Below, in pieces: positions 36,951 to 47,824 of a stretch of DNA of 64,000 nt (position 1 is its first letter; every line of letters begins with the position of its first letter). This stretch comes from Leptolyngbya sp. SIOISBB. Its GTDB lineage: Bacteria; Cyanobacteriota; Cyanobacteriia; Phormidesmidales; Phormidesmidaceae. The notes beneath the pieces were generated by a model. The model saw nothing but the letters and a program-made list of their open reading frames with translations. It was not told the origin of the DNA and did no database searches. Location of the stretch: contig JAAHII010000001.1 in the NCBI GenBank assembly GCA_010671905.1, forward strand, positions 4,154,001 to 4,218,000, in the 5' to 3' direction. The position numbers and the translations under genes are program-made.

Positions 36951-37814
36951 GTGAAACTCTCCGTCTATGGCAAAGGTGGCATTGGCAAATCCACCACCAG
37001 TTGCAACATCTCCGTCGCCCTCGCCAAACGGGGCAAAAAAGTCCTGCAAATTGGCTGTGACCCAAAGCATGACAGCACCTTCACGTTGACCGGATTCCTC
37101 ATTCCCACCATCATCGACACGCTGAAAGACAAAAGCTTTCACTATGAAGATGTCTGGCCAGAAGATGTGATCTACAAGGGCTATGGAGGGGTTGACTGTG
37201 TTGAAGCCGGTGGTCCACCAGCTGGAGCCGGCTGTGGCGGTTATGTCGTGGGTGAAACCGTCAAACTGCTCAAAGAGCTCAACGCCTTTGATGAATACGA
37301 TGTGATTCTTTTTGATGTGCTAGGCGACGTTGTGTGCGGCGGGTTTGCCGCCCCGCTCAACTACTCTGACTACTGCATGATCGTCACCGACAATGGTTTC
37401 GACGCCTTGTTTGCCGCCAACCGGATTGCGGCCTCTGTTCGTGAAAAAGCTCGCACGCATCCCCTGCGCCTCGCCGGACTCATCGGCAACCGCACTTCTA
37501 AGCGTGATCTGATCGACAAATACATCGAATCGGTGCCCATGCCGGTGCTCGAAATCTTGCCGCTGATCGAAGATATTCGGATTTCCCGAGTTAAGGGTAA
37601 AACCATCTTTGAAATGGCCGAAACCGATCCTTCTTTAGTTCCTGTGACGCAGTATTACCTCAACATCGCGGATCAAATTCTGGCCCAGCCTGAGGGCGTT
37701 GTGCCGAGTGAGACTAAAGACCGTGATCTGTTTGCTTTACTGTCCGATTTCTATCTCAATCCACCAGCGGATGCTCCCCAGCAGGAGTCCGAACTGGATC
37801 TAATGATGGTTTGA
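36951..37814 (+). CDS. chlL: Light-independent protochlorophyllide reductase, ATP-binding Fe protein ChlL
   Basis: NifH-like electron donor of the dark-operative protochlorophyllide reductase. [18 protein letters not shown] is the P-loop; the cluster cysteines lie in [10 protein letters not shown] and GDVVCGGFA. The family begins MKLxVYGKGG, so GTG 36951 is the better start (287 residues) over TTG 36936. DUF5331 and chlN follow on the same strand. The enzyme is oxygen-sensitive and allows chlorophyll synthesis in darkness. Confidence 0.97.
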   Translation: MKLSVYGKGGIGKSTTSCNISVALAKRGKKVLQIGCDPKHDSTFTLTGFLIPTIIDTLKDKSFHYEDVWPEDVIYKGYGGVDCVEAGGPPAGAGCGGYVVGETVKLLKELNAFDEYDVILFDVLGDVVCGGFAAPLNYSDYCMIVTDNGFDALFAANRIAASVREKARTHPLRLAGLIGNRTSKRDLIDKYIESVPMPVLEILPLIEDIRISRVKGKTIFEMAETDPSLVPVTQYYLNIADQILAQPEGVVPSETKDRDLFALLSDFYLNPPADAPQQESELDLMMV

Positions 37815-38007
37815 TCAGTTCACCCCTTTGAGGTTTTCGGATTGCGTTTTGAGTCTAGCCTTGTGTGCACAACACCCACCTGATCGCTCAAAACGCTTTT
37901 CCCACCGAATTCCCAAGTCCCTGTAACGTTGCTGTCTAATTTGCTCTCTATTTTGATGAATTTCATCTATCATGAGGCGTCTAAGAGCAACGGATTGAGG
38001 CAAAGCG

Positions 38008-38367
38008 ATGGCCTTCTTCGAAAACTTCGTATCGGTAATTCGCCAAAAGTGGTTAGATTACGTGGAATCCAACCGCGAGTGGCTGCAGCTGCAAATGCGG
38101 ATGACCTCGGTCAGAACTCCTGATGGGGGGCGTCGCCCTTCGTCATTACTCATTCTGGGTGTGGTCAACGCCCTCGAACCGAAGCTCGGTAACCTCATGG
38201 TGCCGTTTTATCAGCTCAATTCTGATGAAGATGCTTTGGTCGAAGTGCTAGGACTCAACTTTGATCCCGAAATGGCCCTGAATGACGAGAGTATGCCGAC
38301 CACACTTGATGCCGAGAATGAAGAAGCAAAACTGTTACCCGATTCAGCAGAAGCAGATGACTTCTAG
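38008..38367 (+). CDS. DUF5331-type protein between chlL and chlN
   Basis: 119 residues: MAFFENFVSVIRQKWLDYVESNREWLQLQM, then GGRRPSSLLILGVVNALEPKL and an acidic tail. As I recall, a DUF5331 gene lies between chlL and chlN in many cyanobacteria; the position here fits. A role in dark chlorophyll synthesis is inferred from context only. Confidence 0.8.
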   Translation: MAFFENFVSVIRQKWLDYVESNREWLQLQMRMTSVRTPDGGRRPSSLLILGVVNALEPKLGNLMVPFYQLNSDEDALVEVLGLNFDPEMALNDESMPTTLDAENEEAKLLPDSAEADDF

Positions 38368-38451
38368 CACCGATAGGTAACCGCCTCTATGATCGCTCGC
38401 CACGGCACTATGGACTTTGGGGATTCTCCAGCAATTGCACTTAAGGAGTAA

Positions 38452-39867
<1,416 letters not shown>

Positions 39868-39890
39868 AGACCGATTCGACCTTTAAAGCC

Positions 39891-39929
39891 AATCGCGACC
39901 AGAGTTTATGCAAATCTCTGGTCGCGATT
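39891..39929 (+). terminator. Terminator hairpin after chlN
   Basis: Perfect 14-bp stem: 39891-39904 (AATCGCGACCAGAG) pairs with 39916-39929, with an 11-base loop, 24 bases after the chlN stop. There is no strong T-run. Confidence 0.6.
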
Positions 39930-39955
39930 GTCGTCTATGTAGGCAAAGCCATCTC

Positions 39956-40447
39956 CTACAGCTGCTCTAATGTTTGTTGCACCCGCTTGAGAATCATATT
40001 GTCGGGAATAAACCGTTCTTGATAGCCCCGTTGCCAAAGTGGACTACCAGGGGTGTTTCTTAGCAAGTTAATGCGCTTGGCCGCCGCCGCTTTGTAGCTG
40101 GCCACAAATGAGGTCAACAAGCGTGGCTTACTACCGTAATTGCTATAACTCCCAGTGCTAGCAGTTTCGCGCAGACTCACAACCCCTTCCAAACGATTGG
40201 CCCAAATTGCCCACTTATCCAATTTCAAATTTGTATAAGCTTTGGCCGAGCGCTGCCACTCATCTGCCGCAATCTGACCAAGTCCGTTCAATTCAAATCG
40301 GCGGTTTTCGGTGTTATCCCCAAAGATTTCCTCATGGTTGTAGGCATAGAGCTTAACCAAGTAGTAAGTTGTGTCGATGACAGTAGGCATGGCAGACTGC
40401 GCCTTCTCAACAACTTTAGGAGAATGTGATTTCAATGGTCTACCCAA
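39956..40447 (-). CDS. Y1/REP-associated transposase relative, catalytic residues lost
   Basis: A 163-residue open frame that aligns along most of its length with cyanobacterial REP-associated Y1 transposases. The parts are EEIFGDNTENRRFELNGLGQ, IAADEWQRSAKA, LLTSFVASYKAAAAKRINLLRNTP and SPLWQRGYQERFI. The HUH block, normally MPNHLHG, reads ANRLEGV, losing both histidines. The usual NYYEHII with the nucleophilic Tyr reads GYQERFI. It is therefore probably inactive, yet it has no stop or frameshift. It could be a recent decay product or a retained DNA-binding protein. Confidence 0.65.
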   Translation of the reverse strand: MGRPLKSHSPKVVEKAQSAMPTVIDTTYYLVKLYAYNHEEIFGDNTENRRFELNGLGQIAADEWQRSAKAYTNLKLDKWAIWANRLEGVVSLRETASTGSYSNYGSKPRLLTSFVASYKAAAAKRINLLRNTPGSPLWQRGYQERFIPDNMILKRVQQTLEQL

Positions 40448-41361
40448 AAGAGGTTTATGTTATCTTCTGCTGGTGTTAGATTTCCCCAAACAAATGGGAT
40501 TAACTCAGCCGTACATGAAATCTTGTTGCCAATGCTCTACCCAGTCCCAGTAAAGAATCATGATCGTTGCATTAATGGCAATGGATTGCATGTAATCAGA
40601 ACTCTATATGGTTAGCATTTTCTCCTGATTACCAGGGAAGTGCTTGCGTGAAATCCTTGAAAATCATCTGGGGTCAGCACAAACTTTACATTTTATTTAG
40701 AAAGGCATTTGCCGTGCGTAGACGTATAAAACCGATCTAACACCTTGAATTAACTCAAGCCTTAAGCACACATTGGGCCAAAAACTTCTTTGTCTTATCG
40801 GCGTCATATGGCATATGTAGTGACCACTAACTCGCATTCGTGACGTTCTTCATCTTCGCCGATACTGATAGTTGAAATCAACAGAATCGTTACTATGCTT
40901 ACTCCATCAAGCAACACAAGCATCAATGACAGCCAATCATCAGAGAGAAGTTTGGGGACTTAAAGTATGACCTGTGATGACGCCCTTCTTAAATAATTAA
41001 GCAAGATAAGTTGATGGAAAAGGCGAACCCTACACTCAAACAAGCCACTCATTTCAGAGACTAATTACAGCCCTGGGAAACTAATCATCAGAGGACAAAA
41101 TCTATCAGTCCACTACCATTAGACTGATGAGTCAGCTCGCCTGATCAGAGAAGACATTTCCGTAAGCCAAGATAAAAATTCAGATAGATCTAGTAAAAAC
41201 ACGTAGATCAGGTTCACTGTAGAAATACGGATTCTCAATTTTGAGTAAGCGGTTATCGATGGAATTCCCCAATTAGGAAAAAACTTTTTATTGGCTGAAC
41301 CATTAGGCAATTAAGTTCATGAAGCTTTCCTGGATAACTATTTCTCCACTAAGTTTGATAA
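40448..41361. other. Long non-coding stretch
   Basis: About 900 AT-rich bases. Open frames are short and unlike protein (for example 41119-41310, minus). I see no tRNA, no repeat shared with the rest of the window and no clear hairpin until the terminator at 41377. It may contain degraded sequence linked to the neighbouring transposase relic. Confidence 0.5.
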
Positions 41362-41550
41362 TTATCTTTCCACTAAAAAAGAGAGGTCAATGACCTCTCT
41401 TTTTCCGCTGTCTTGAATATCAGATGATTTGAGCCTTTGGCGTAGCTGTTGATGACGTTTGCGCAGTTGCCGTTGTCGTGCAGTACCTTTACGGCCCTTA
41501 TCATTTCGTCCTTTTCGACGGGGCGATTCCCATCGCTTCAGAGTGGCCAT
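41362..41550 (-). CDS. Possible small basic protein
   Basis: 62-residue frame rich in Arg, Lys and Gln (MATLKRWESPRRKGRNDKGRKG, RQRQLRKRHQQLRQRLKSSD), resembling a nucleic-acid-binding small protein. It lies 25 bases downstream of tRNA-Leu on the same strand. However, a strong terminator hairpin (41377-41403) falls inside the last codons, so the transcript may end before the stop. Low confidence. Confidence 0.35.
   Translation of the reverse strand: MATLKRWESPRRKGRNDKGRKGTARQRQLRKRHQQLRQRLKSSDIQDSGKREVIDLSFLVER
41377..41403 (-). terminator. Bidirectional terminator downstream of tRNA-Leu
   Basis: AAAAGAGAGGTCA (41377-41389) pairs with TGACCTCTCTTTT (41391-41403), flanked by an A-run on one side and a T-run on the other, so it can work on both strands. 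On the minus strand it would end the M48 protease/tRNA-Leu transcript. Confidence 0.75.
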
Positions 41551-41575
41551 GACTATAACCAGTTATGAAAAACAT

Positions 41576-41656
41576 GGGCGGAGAGAGACTCGAACTCTCA
41601 CGACCGAAGCCGCCACATTTTGAGTGTGGTGCGTCTACCAATTCCGCCATCCGCCC
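41576..41656 (-). tRNA. tRNA-Leu (anticodon CAA)
   Basis: Read on the minus strand, GGGCGGA pairs with the 3' TCCGCCC to form the acceptor stem. The D-arm has TTGGTAGACGC, the anticodon loop ACTCAAAAT gives CAA, a class II variable arm follows (GGCGGCTTCGGTCGT), and the T-arm holds GTTCGAGTC. Length is 81 bases and CCA is not encoded. Its first 22 bases overlap the end of the upstream M48 gene. Confidence 0.95.
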
Positions 41657-42516
41657 TGAGATGACACTTGATGAGTATACTGCGAAACGTCACGGTTTAG
41701 CAAAGTTTGATAAGCCGGACTGTTGAACCAACGGTCAATTTCCCGAGCGCGTAAGACGGGGAGAGGATGGGTCAAATCTTGAGTGCGGAGCTGTTTGATA
41801 ATTTCGCCAGTCTCTGAAGCGACGGCAGCATCATAGGCCCGAGCTTGTTCTAGAAAAGCGTCGACATTGAGTTGAGCGGATAGGCTGGGTGAGCCTCCTG
41901 ACAATTTCATCAACAAAGAAGCAATGGTTTTGGCGTCTTGTACTACCAGTAGAGCGGCGCGATCGCACGTAAACTCGGCACAACGTACCCATTCCATAAT
42001 CTGCGTTTGTAATGTCGGTAGCAGTACATCGGCAAACGGAAACTGACTCGCCGCCAAGGCAAGCAGATTCGCTAAGGTCAAATAAACGCTGTGATCGCAC
42101 TTGAGGTGCCCAAGCTCATGGCCAATAACCGCCTGAATTTCGGTAGGATTGAGCAAATCGATCAAGGCTGTATGAATGACGATAAACGGTTGCTTACCGC
42201 GCATTGCAAAAGTATAGGCATTCGGAACCGGATGCTGGCGGATATAAAGCTGCGGCGGCTCTAAATCGAGAATTTTGCAGGCTTCCAGTAACAGCTCTTG
42301 TAGGTGAGGCAGTTGGCGATCTCCGACCAGCACACTCGACGAAATGTTATCTAAGTAAAAAACTTGCTCAGCGACGGGACCTAGAGCCGTCCGTATGACG
42401 ACATCTAACCCTGGCAACTGCCGCAGTGTTGCCGTAGCATTCAGATCTAAGGGATGTCGAAAGTGATCTGCCTTGAGACCCGTCAAGACAGTTTTTTGAG
42501 CAGGGATTTCCATCAC
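41635..42516 (-). CDS. M48-family zinc metalloprotease
   Basis: 293 residues. The zinc motif HELGH lies in EIQAVIGHELGHLKCDH, with a further Glu-containing segment CAEFTCDRAALLV typical of M48 enzymes. Only weak hydrophobic stretches (LTLANLLALAASQFPFADVLL) are seen, so it may be a peripheral or soluble member. The final codons and TAG stop lie inside tRNA-Leu on the same strand. Confidence 0.85.
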   Translation of the reverse strand: MMEIPAQKTVLTGLKADHFRHPLDLNATATLRQLPGLDVVIRTALGPVAEQVFYLDNISSSVLVGDRQLPHLQELLLEACKILDLEPPQLYIRQHPVPNAYTFAMRGKQPFIVIHTALIDLLNPTEIQAVIGHELGHLKCDHSVYLTLANLLALAASQFPFADVLLPTLQTQIMEWVRCAEFTCDRAALLVVQDAKTIASLLMKLSGGSPSLSAQLNVDAFLEQARAYDAAVASETGEIIKQLRTQDLTHPLPVLRAREIDRWFNSPAYQTLLNRDVSQYTHQVSSQGGWRNW

Positions 42517-42593
42517 TGTGGCCTTGCTTAGAGAGCGTTGCTACTAATGTAACGAACTTCTTCAAACGCCATCGCGTGACGAGTGCAGGGCAA

Positions 42594-43709
42594 TCAGTTC
42601 GACTGAAAGTATCGACGGACAATATCCACAATGCGCTGAGAGGCTTTGCCATCGCCAAAGGGATTGACCGCTTTCGCCATCGCATCGTACGCCGTGCTTG
42701 AGGTCAGGAGTTCAATCGCGGCAGTCGCGATCGCTTCCGGCTGAGTGCCCACTAATTTGGCTGTACCAGCGGCGATCGCTTCGGGTCTTTCGGTTGTCTC
42801 GCGCAGCACCAAGACGGGTTTGCCGAGACCAGGTGCTTCCTCCTGCAAACCACCAGAGTCCGTGAGCAGCAATGTGCAACGCTGCATGGCCCCCACCAGT
42901 TGGGCATAGTCTAAGGGTTCCGTCAAAAAGACACGGGGGTGTTCTCCCAAGGCGATGGTCAAAGGCTCCCGTACCGTGGGGTTACGATGCAAAGGTAATA
43001 ACAGTGCCGTATCGGGACACTGGTCAAGGATCTGCAAAAACCCCTGGGCGATATCTTGCAGCGGAGCGCCCCAGTTTTCTCGTCGATGCACGGTAGAGAG
43101 CAGGACCCGATACTCTTGCCAGTCCAGTCCAGAAATAGAGCAAGGTGGGTGCTGCGCGGCCACCGTCAACAAAGCATCAATCACAGTATTGCCGGTGTGA
43201 TGAACTTCGCCGATCACCCCAGACTTGGCTAAATGTCCCACAGCGGTTTCGGTCGGGGCGAAATGGAGACGCGTAATCTGGGAAATAAGCCGACGGTTAG
43301 CTTCCTCAGGAAACGGATTCAATAAATCGTCTGTGCGGAGCCCAGCTTCCACATGCCCGACGGGAATTTTTTGGTAAAACGCCGCTAAGGCAGCTGAAAA
43401 TGCCGTTGTCGTATCGCCCTGCACAATGACGAGTTGGGGCTGCGATCGCTGAAAACATGCTTCCAAGCCTTGCAGACTGCGACATGTAATGTCAGTCAAG
43501 CTTTGCTGCGGCTGCATAATATCCAAATCTTCATCTGCACTGAGCTGAAACAGTTGCATCACCTGTGCCACCATTTCCCGATGCTGTCCCGTGAGAATGA
43601 CCTGCGTTGCGAAATCCGCCGATTGACGAAAGGCTCGAATTACCGGCGCTAATTTAATCGCTTCGGGGCGGGTACCCAACGTAATACAAACTCGAATAGG
43701 GGCAGACAT
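42594..43709 (-). CDS. wecB: UDP-N-acetylglucosamine 2-epimerase (non-hydrolysing)
   Basis: 371 residues. Interconverts UDP-GlcNAc and UDP-ManNAc for cell-surface polysaccharide synthesis. Family landmarks are VCITLGTRPEAIKLAPVI, VILTGQHREMV, VIVQGDTTTAFSAALAAFY, HVEAGLRTDDLLNPFPEE, STVHRRENWG and LLTDSGGLQEEAPGLGKPVLVLRETTERPE. It stands next to, but apart from, the glycosyltransferase/flippase genes at 52-55 kb. Confidence 0.95.
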   Translation of the reverse strand: MSAPIRVCITLGTRPEAIKLAPVIRAFRQSADFATQVILTGQHREMVAQVMQLFQLSADEDLDIMQPQQSLTDITCRSLQGLEACFQRSQPQLVIVQGDTTTAFSAALAAFYQKIPVGHVEAGLRTDDLLNPFPEEANRRLISQITRLHFAPTETAVGHLAKSGVIGEVHHTGNTVIDALLTVAAQHPPCSISGLDWQEYRVLLSTVHRRENWGAPLQDIAQGFLQILDQCPDTALLLPLHRNPTVREPLTIALGEHPRVFLTEPLDYAQLVGAMQRCTLLLTDSGGLQEEAPGLGKPVLVLRETTERPEAIAAGTAKLVGTQPEAIATAAIELLTSSTAYDAMAKAVNPFGDGKASQRIVDIVRRYFQSN

Positions 43710-43927
43710 GGATCAAGCAACTCTAAAGGATGATTTAGACGACTAAGGCAGCCGCCGCAAACCTTACCATGATCGCATGTCATACCTGACTGCACAGGGA
43801 ACCTGGCAGAATATAAAACAAGGCAGCCACAATCAAGCGTCAACCGTCCTGATTGCAGCGCCTTTCAAGGCTTCGGCCTCATCCATGCACAGTTCATTAA
43901 TCAATTGGAAAAGAGTCGCGATCGCCC

Positions 43928-44413
43928 ATGGCCCATACGCTGCACCTCAATGCCGATACATTGCACTCCCTTGACCTCTCGCAGGCAAAAGCCTATATCG
44001 AACCGCTGATTACCAAAGGGGATTTGCTTGATCCGAGCATCCGCATCCAGTTTGACATCGACTTTCCGAGAGAACCTGCAGATCCTCGAGAACTCTCTGA
44101 AATTCCCGAGGTGCGCCTGTGGTTTATTCGCCTTGATGCCCTCTACCCTTGGTTGCCCTATTTATTGGATTGGGAAGCCGGAGAGCTAGGACGCTATGCG
44201 GCCATGTTGGTCCCCCATCAGTTCAGCCCGAAAGACGGTATTCGCTACAACCCAGAAGCCTTAGAAATCTTTGTGATGACCAAGATTTTCGTCGTGGCAC
44301 ACTGGCTGCAATCTCAGGGCACGACCCAGACCACCCGATTGAAATTTATGACCCAGATGTTGGGCTACGAAATTGAGGATGGTCTGTTTGATCTGCTCAT
44401 GACGTCAAATTGA
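43928..44413 (+). CDS. CRR6-family NdhI maturation factor
   Basis: 161 residues. DLSQAKAYIEPLITKGDLLDPSI, FDIDFPREPADPRELSEIPEVRLWFIRLDALYPWLPYLLDWEAGEL and MLVPHQFSPKDGIRYNPEALEIFVMTKIF correspond to CRR6, which assists NdhI insertion during NDH-1 assembly in chloroplasts and cyanobacteria. ATG 43928 follows a HIP1 site and has no strong Shine-Dalgarno. Confidence 0.9.
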   Translation: MAHTLHLNADTLHSLDLSQAKAYIEPLITKGDLLDPSIRIQFDIDFPREPADPRELSEIPEVRLWFIRLDALYPWLPYLLDWEAGELGRYAAMLVPHQFSPKDGIRYNPEALEIFVMTKIFVVAHWLQSQGTTQTTRLKFMTQMLGYEIEDGLFDLLMTSN

Positions 44414-44708
44414 CTTGGGTGATCTAAATCCTTAGGTGATGTTAAGACCCACAAGAGGTTGATCTTCCTTGCTCTCCTTGGATTCATTGATTGTCGGCCC
44501 TAATGTCCTGAGATCAGTCCATCACAGATTGCCTGCAGCTGCAGCTCTGCGTGATCGCGCAACAGTGGTCGCACAAGAGGGCATACCGACATTCCAAGGA
44601 AATCGAACATACTGGCGATCCTCTGATCCGGCATGATTTGCCGAATATGACGACCTGACCTCCCTTACAATGAATGAGAACTGATTTGGAAACTGAAAGG
44701 AGACACTT

Positions 44709-45551
44709 TTGAAATCTCAATCTCTCGGGTGGCAACCCATTGCCCTAGGATTCCTGGCTTTGGTGGTGTTCACGGTTGCATCTAGCAGTTTTGTGATCAT
44801 CAATCCCGGCCAAGCTGGCGTTCTCAGCATTTTGGGTAAAGCTCAAGATGGTGCACTTTTGGAAGGTGTGCACTTTAAGCCTCCTGTGGTGTCCGCTGTA
44901 GATATCTATGACGTCACTGTACAAAAGTTTGAAGTCCCAGCCCAGAGTTCGACCAAAGACTTACAGGATCTGTCGGCTCGGTTTGCCATTAACTTCCGCC
45001 TTGACCCAAGCGAAGTCGTTACCGTTCGACGAACACAGGGGACATTGGCAAATGTGGTGGCAAAAATCATCGCGCCTCAAACCCAAGAATCTTTCAAAAT
45101 TGCGGCCGCCCGGCGCACCGTCGAAGAAGCCATTACCAAGCGTCAAGAGTTGAAGAATGACTTCGACGAAGCGCTAGGGGAACGGCTCGATAAGTACGGC
45201 ATCCTCGTTCTCGATACCAGCGTTGTGGATTTGCAGTTTTCACCGGAGTTTGCCAAAGCGGTCGAAGAAAAGCAAATTGCCGAGCAACGGGCTCGCCGAG
45301 CAGTCTATGTTGCTCAAGAAGCGGAGCAACAAGCCCAAGCAGAAGTCAACCGAGCCAAAGGTCGCGCCGAGGCCCAGCGACTCTTGGCTGAGACTTTGAA
45401 GGCACAGGGTGGTGAGTTAGTGCTACAAAAAGAAGCGATCGAAGCCTGGAAGGCTGGCGGTGCCCAGATGCCTCGCGTTCTAGTTAATGGCGGTGGTAGT
45501 GGCTCAAGCGTGCCCTTTATCTTCAATACGGCCGACCTGATGGCTGAATAG
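44709..45551 (+). CDS. Prohibitin/SPFH-domain membrane protein
   Basis: 280 residues. A single N-terminal membrane helix (PIALGFLALVVFTVASSSFVI) precedes a prohibitin domain (INPGQAGVLSILGKAQDGALLEGVHF ... FAINFRLDPSEV) and a long coiled coil rich in Glu, Ala and Gln (EEKQIAEQRARRAVYVAQEAEQ). TTG 44709 is the start: AAAGGAG precedes it at a suitable 7-8 bases and no in-frame ATG lies before the membrane helix. Such proteins form ring-shaped membrane assemblies. Confidence 0.92.
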   Translation: MKSQSLGWQPIALGFLALVVFTVASSSFVIINPGQAGVLSILGKAQDGALLEGVHFKPPVVSAVDIYDVTVQKFEVPAQSSTKDLQDLSARFAINFRLDPSEVVTVRRTQGTLANVVAKIIAPQTQESFKIAAARRTVEEAITKRQELKNDFDEALGERLDKYGILVLDTSVVDLQFSPEFAKAVEEKQIAEQRARRAVYVAQEAEQQAQAEVNRAKGRAEAQRLLAETLKAQGGELVLQKEAIEAWKAGGAQMPRVLVNGGGSGSSVPFIFNTADLMAE

Positions 45552-45576
45552 TCGAGTTATCTTCAGGCCATACGCA

Positions 45577-45631
45577 GTTGAATCCGATTTTGGTCCCTTG
45601 AATCCCCAACGATAGGGAAATCGGATTCAAC
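45577..45631 (+). terminator. Hairpin after the prohibitin gene
   Basis: Perfect 14-bp stem: 45577-45590 (GTTGAATCCGATTT) with 45618-45631, 27-base loop, beginning 25 bases after the stop and followed by CTTTCTTT. It lies between convergent genes. Confidence 0.6.
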
Positions 45632-45679
45632 ATACTTTCTTTAAATATTTGGGAGATTTGGGGGCCTTTTGCGTAAGTC

Positions 45680-47824
45680 CTAATCTTCTTCCGCTCTCAA
45701 CAGTTGCTGTAGCTGATCGAGGGAATCTAAGGTTTGTTGTTTGATGACTTCAGCGTCTGTCTTATTGACAGGCGCTTTTGTTTGTTGATTAGCAGAGAAC
45801 GAATGAAGATTGTCTGGACTCTGGATTGTCGGTTCACTTAGCGGAGCATTAGTGGGGGCAAAGGTGAGCGAGGTCGGTGCCGCGATGCCTCGCCCGGTTG
45901 CACCTCCAGCCTCTAAAGATGCTAAGGAACTGACGACGACTGCCTCGGCATTGGTCTGATCTCCCGCCGATACTTGGGCTTCTTGCTCAAGGTTTTCCCT
46001 TTGGGCGATCGCGTCAACTACTTCATCAGTCTGGCTTGCGGCGCTGTCAATCGACTGCGATGCTGTGTCCGAAGCCAATTGCTTAGCCAGTTGGGGGAGG
46101 ATCTCAGCCCCGTTATCGCCTTCAAGCTCCACGGTTCTAGGGGGCAAAACACGAGGTTCGGCAAAGACTCTATCAGATGGAGTCTCTAGCGCTGGAACGG
46201 GGGTACTGATAGTTACTGGAGTCGAGGCGACCGAGGACGGCAGTTCTTGTGCAGACTCTCGGGCTAAGGCGACTACCGGCTCCATCGAAGCTTCAGAGAC
46301 TGCCGCAGCAGTCGAAGACATTGGCTCAGAGCTAGTCAACAGTCTCGTCAAAGTTTGACCTAGACGTCTTAGTCCTGACTTTTGCGGGTTCTGAGTAACA
46401 TCTGCTGGATGAGACTGACCCTGACCAAACGCTTCTATCAGATGGGCCGTTCCCACCGGCTTAGGCAGAGATAGGGTCGTCAGTTCAGGTTCATCATCTG
46501 CTGTCCTTGAAGGGGTTTCTAACCCGTCATCAGTGACGGGTTCAGGAGTCTGGGCGATGGTCTGAGCAACGTCATCGTCAACATCTGAGGTTGTGAAATC
46601 GGCAAATGTTAACGCGTATGAGTCTGGCAGTTGCTCGGCAGGCGTCGGGGCGGCGATGACATCCAGCATGATTGACTCAGGGTTGGGAATGGCAGCAGGC
46701 GCGATCGCTATTTGGGTCTGCGCATTGAAGGCGGCGATCGCCCGGGCAATCGCCTTGGCTCGCCGCTCTTGATCATGGCTAATGGAATACACGTTATTGC
46801 CTAATCCAGGGGCATTCCATCGCTGCGTGTCTGGGTCAATAAAGGAACGCGTACGGGCCCACACAATGGCTTCAGCCCCTTGCATACCTAAGGTCCGGGA
46901 TTCTTTCAGCCAATCGATGTAGCCGCCGCGATCAAGCGCGGCTAAAGGCGCTTGATTCGCCAAATCAATGCCGTTTAAGAGCTCTTCTTGAGAAAGTTGT
47001 AAACCTTGATGCAGAGCGATTTGACGCAGCTTCTCAGTCTGAGTTTGCAGTCGCCGCAATTGCTTGTCATCAGCCTCTTCAGGCGAGGCAGCTCCATGCT
47101 GATAGGAAAACGTTCCGAGGTTCCATACCCCGTTACCCGGATCAGTATGGCCGTAATAAGCCGGATTTCTATGGCCTTCAGGGGTGCGAGTGCCTTCAGC
47201 GCTGCCGACTGCTCGGGCCACTAAAGAATCGGTACCGCCTTCAAACAGGCTATAAAAGTTGTCAAAAGAGTATTCAAATGTGGTTACTTCAACTGTGGGA
47301 GAGACCTCCGCAACCATCTCTACTTCTGGTGCCAGGACTTTTTCCGGAATGCCAATAAACAGGGCGATTGACTCGTAATTCTTGTCTGCAGAGATGTCTG
47401 TAACGACTAACTCGGACGTTTCTGGTGGTGGGGCAGGCGCGATCTCGGTCACCACCGCTTGCAGGTAGTCAGGCACTGGGGGCGGCGATGGTAGCAACGA
47501 CTGCACAGAGTTGACAGAGCCAATAGCGATCGCGTCGAGTCCTCCATACACTCCAGCCGGACGAGCATGATCGCCAGCCATCGGAGGATTTTCAGCCCCT
47601 TGTGGAATCGGTAGTGGGGCGTCGGCATCGACTAACGTCTGTGGTTGAGCAACCGGTGCCGCCGGCGCGCTCGCCGCCGCAACCTCTGCCGCCGCCGCTT
47701 TTGCTTGAGGAGAGGGCGGTAGCTCAAACGTCAAGGCCAGATCACTACTCGCCTTAGCTGCACTGCTTACCCCGAGGGACATCGCCAGGGTGCCCAGGGT
47801 CAATAAAGCTTTAGAAGAGGACAT
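45680..47824 (-). CDS. Large exported protein with a conserved central domain and low-complexity flanks
   Basis: 714 residues. A signal peptide (MSSSKALLTLGTLAMSLGVS, cleavage near AKA-SS) leads to Ala/Pro-rich sequence. A compact domain occupies about 190-365, with FYSLFEGGTDSLVARAVGSA, NPAYYGHTDPGNGVWNLGTF, QEELLNGIDLANQAPLAALD and AEAIVWARTRSFIDP. About 330 residues of acidic, Ser/Ala-rich low-complexity sequence follow. The central block recurs in cyanobacterial exported proteins as I remember it and looks enzymatic or lysozyme-like, but I know no proven function. It is probably periplasmic, wall-associated or extracellular. Confidence 0.7.
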   Translation of the reverse strand: MSSSKALLTLGTLAMSLGVSSAAKASSDLALTFELPPSPQAKAAAAEVAAASAPAAPVAQPQTLVDADAPLPIPQGAENPPMAGDHARPAGVYGGLDAIAIGSVNSVQSLLPSPPPVPDYLQAVVTEIAPAPPPETSELVVTDISADKNYESIALFIGIPEKVLAPEVEMVAEVSPTVEVTTFEYSFDNFYSLFEGGTDSLVARAVGSAEGTRTPEGHRNPAYYGHTDPGNGVWNLGTFSYQHGAASPEEADDKQLRRLQTQTEKLRQIALHQGLQLSQEELLNGIDLANQAPLAALDRGGYIDWLKESRTLGMQGAEAIVWARTRSFIDPDTQRWNAPGLGNNVYSISHDQERRAKAIARAIAAFNAQTQIAIAPAAIPNPESIMLDVIAAPTPAEQLPDSYALTFADFTTSDVDDDVAQTIAQTPEPVTDDGLETPSRTADDEPELTTLSLPKPVGTAHLIEAFGQGQSHPADVTQNPQKSGLRRLGQTLTRLLTSSEPMSSTAAAVSEASMEPVVALARESAQELPSSVASTPVTISTPVPALETPSDRVFAEPRVLPPRTVELEGDNGAEILPQLAKQLASDTASQSIDSAASQTDEVVDAIAQRENLEQEAQVSAGDQTNAEAVVVSSLASLEAGGATGRGIAAPTSLTFAPTNAPLSEPTIQSPDNLHSFSANQQTKAPVNKTDAEVIKQQTLDSLDQLQQLLRAEED

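Noticed and set aside
40448-41361. Possible structured RNA or CRISPR in the long gap
   Set aside because: I searched by eye for regularly spaced direct repeats and tRNA-like arms and found none.
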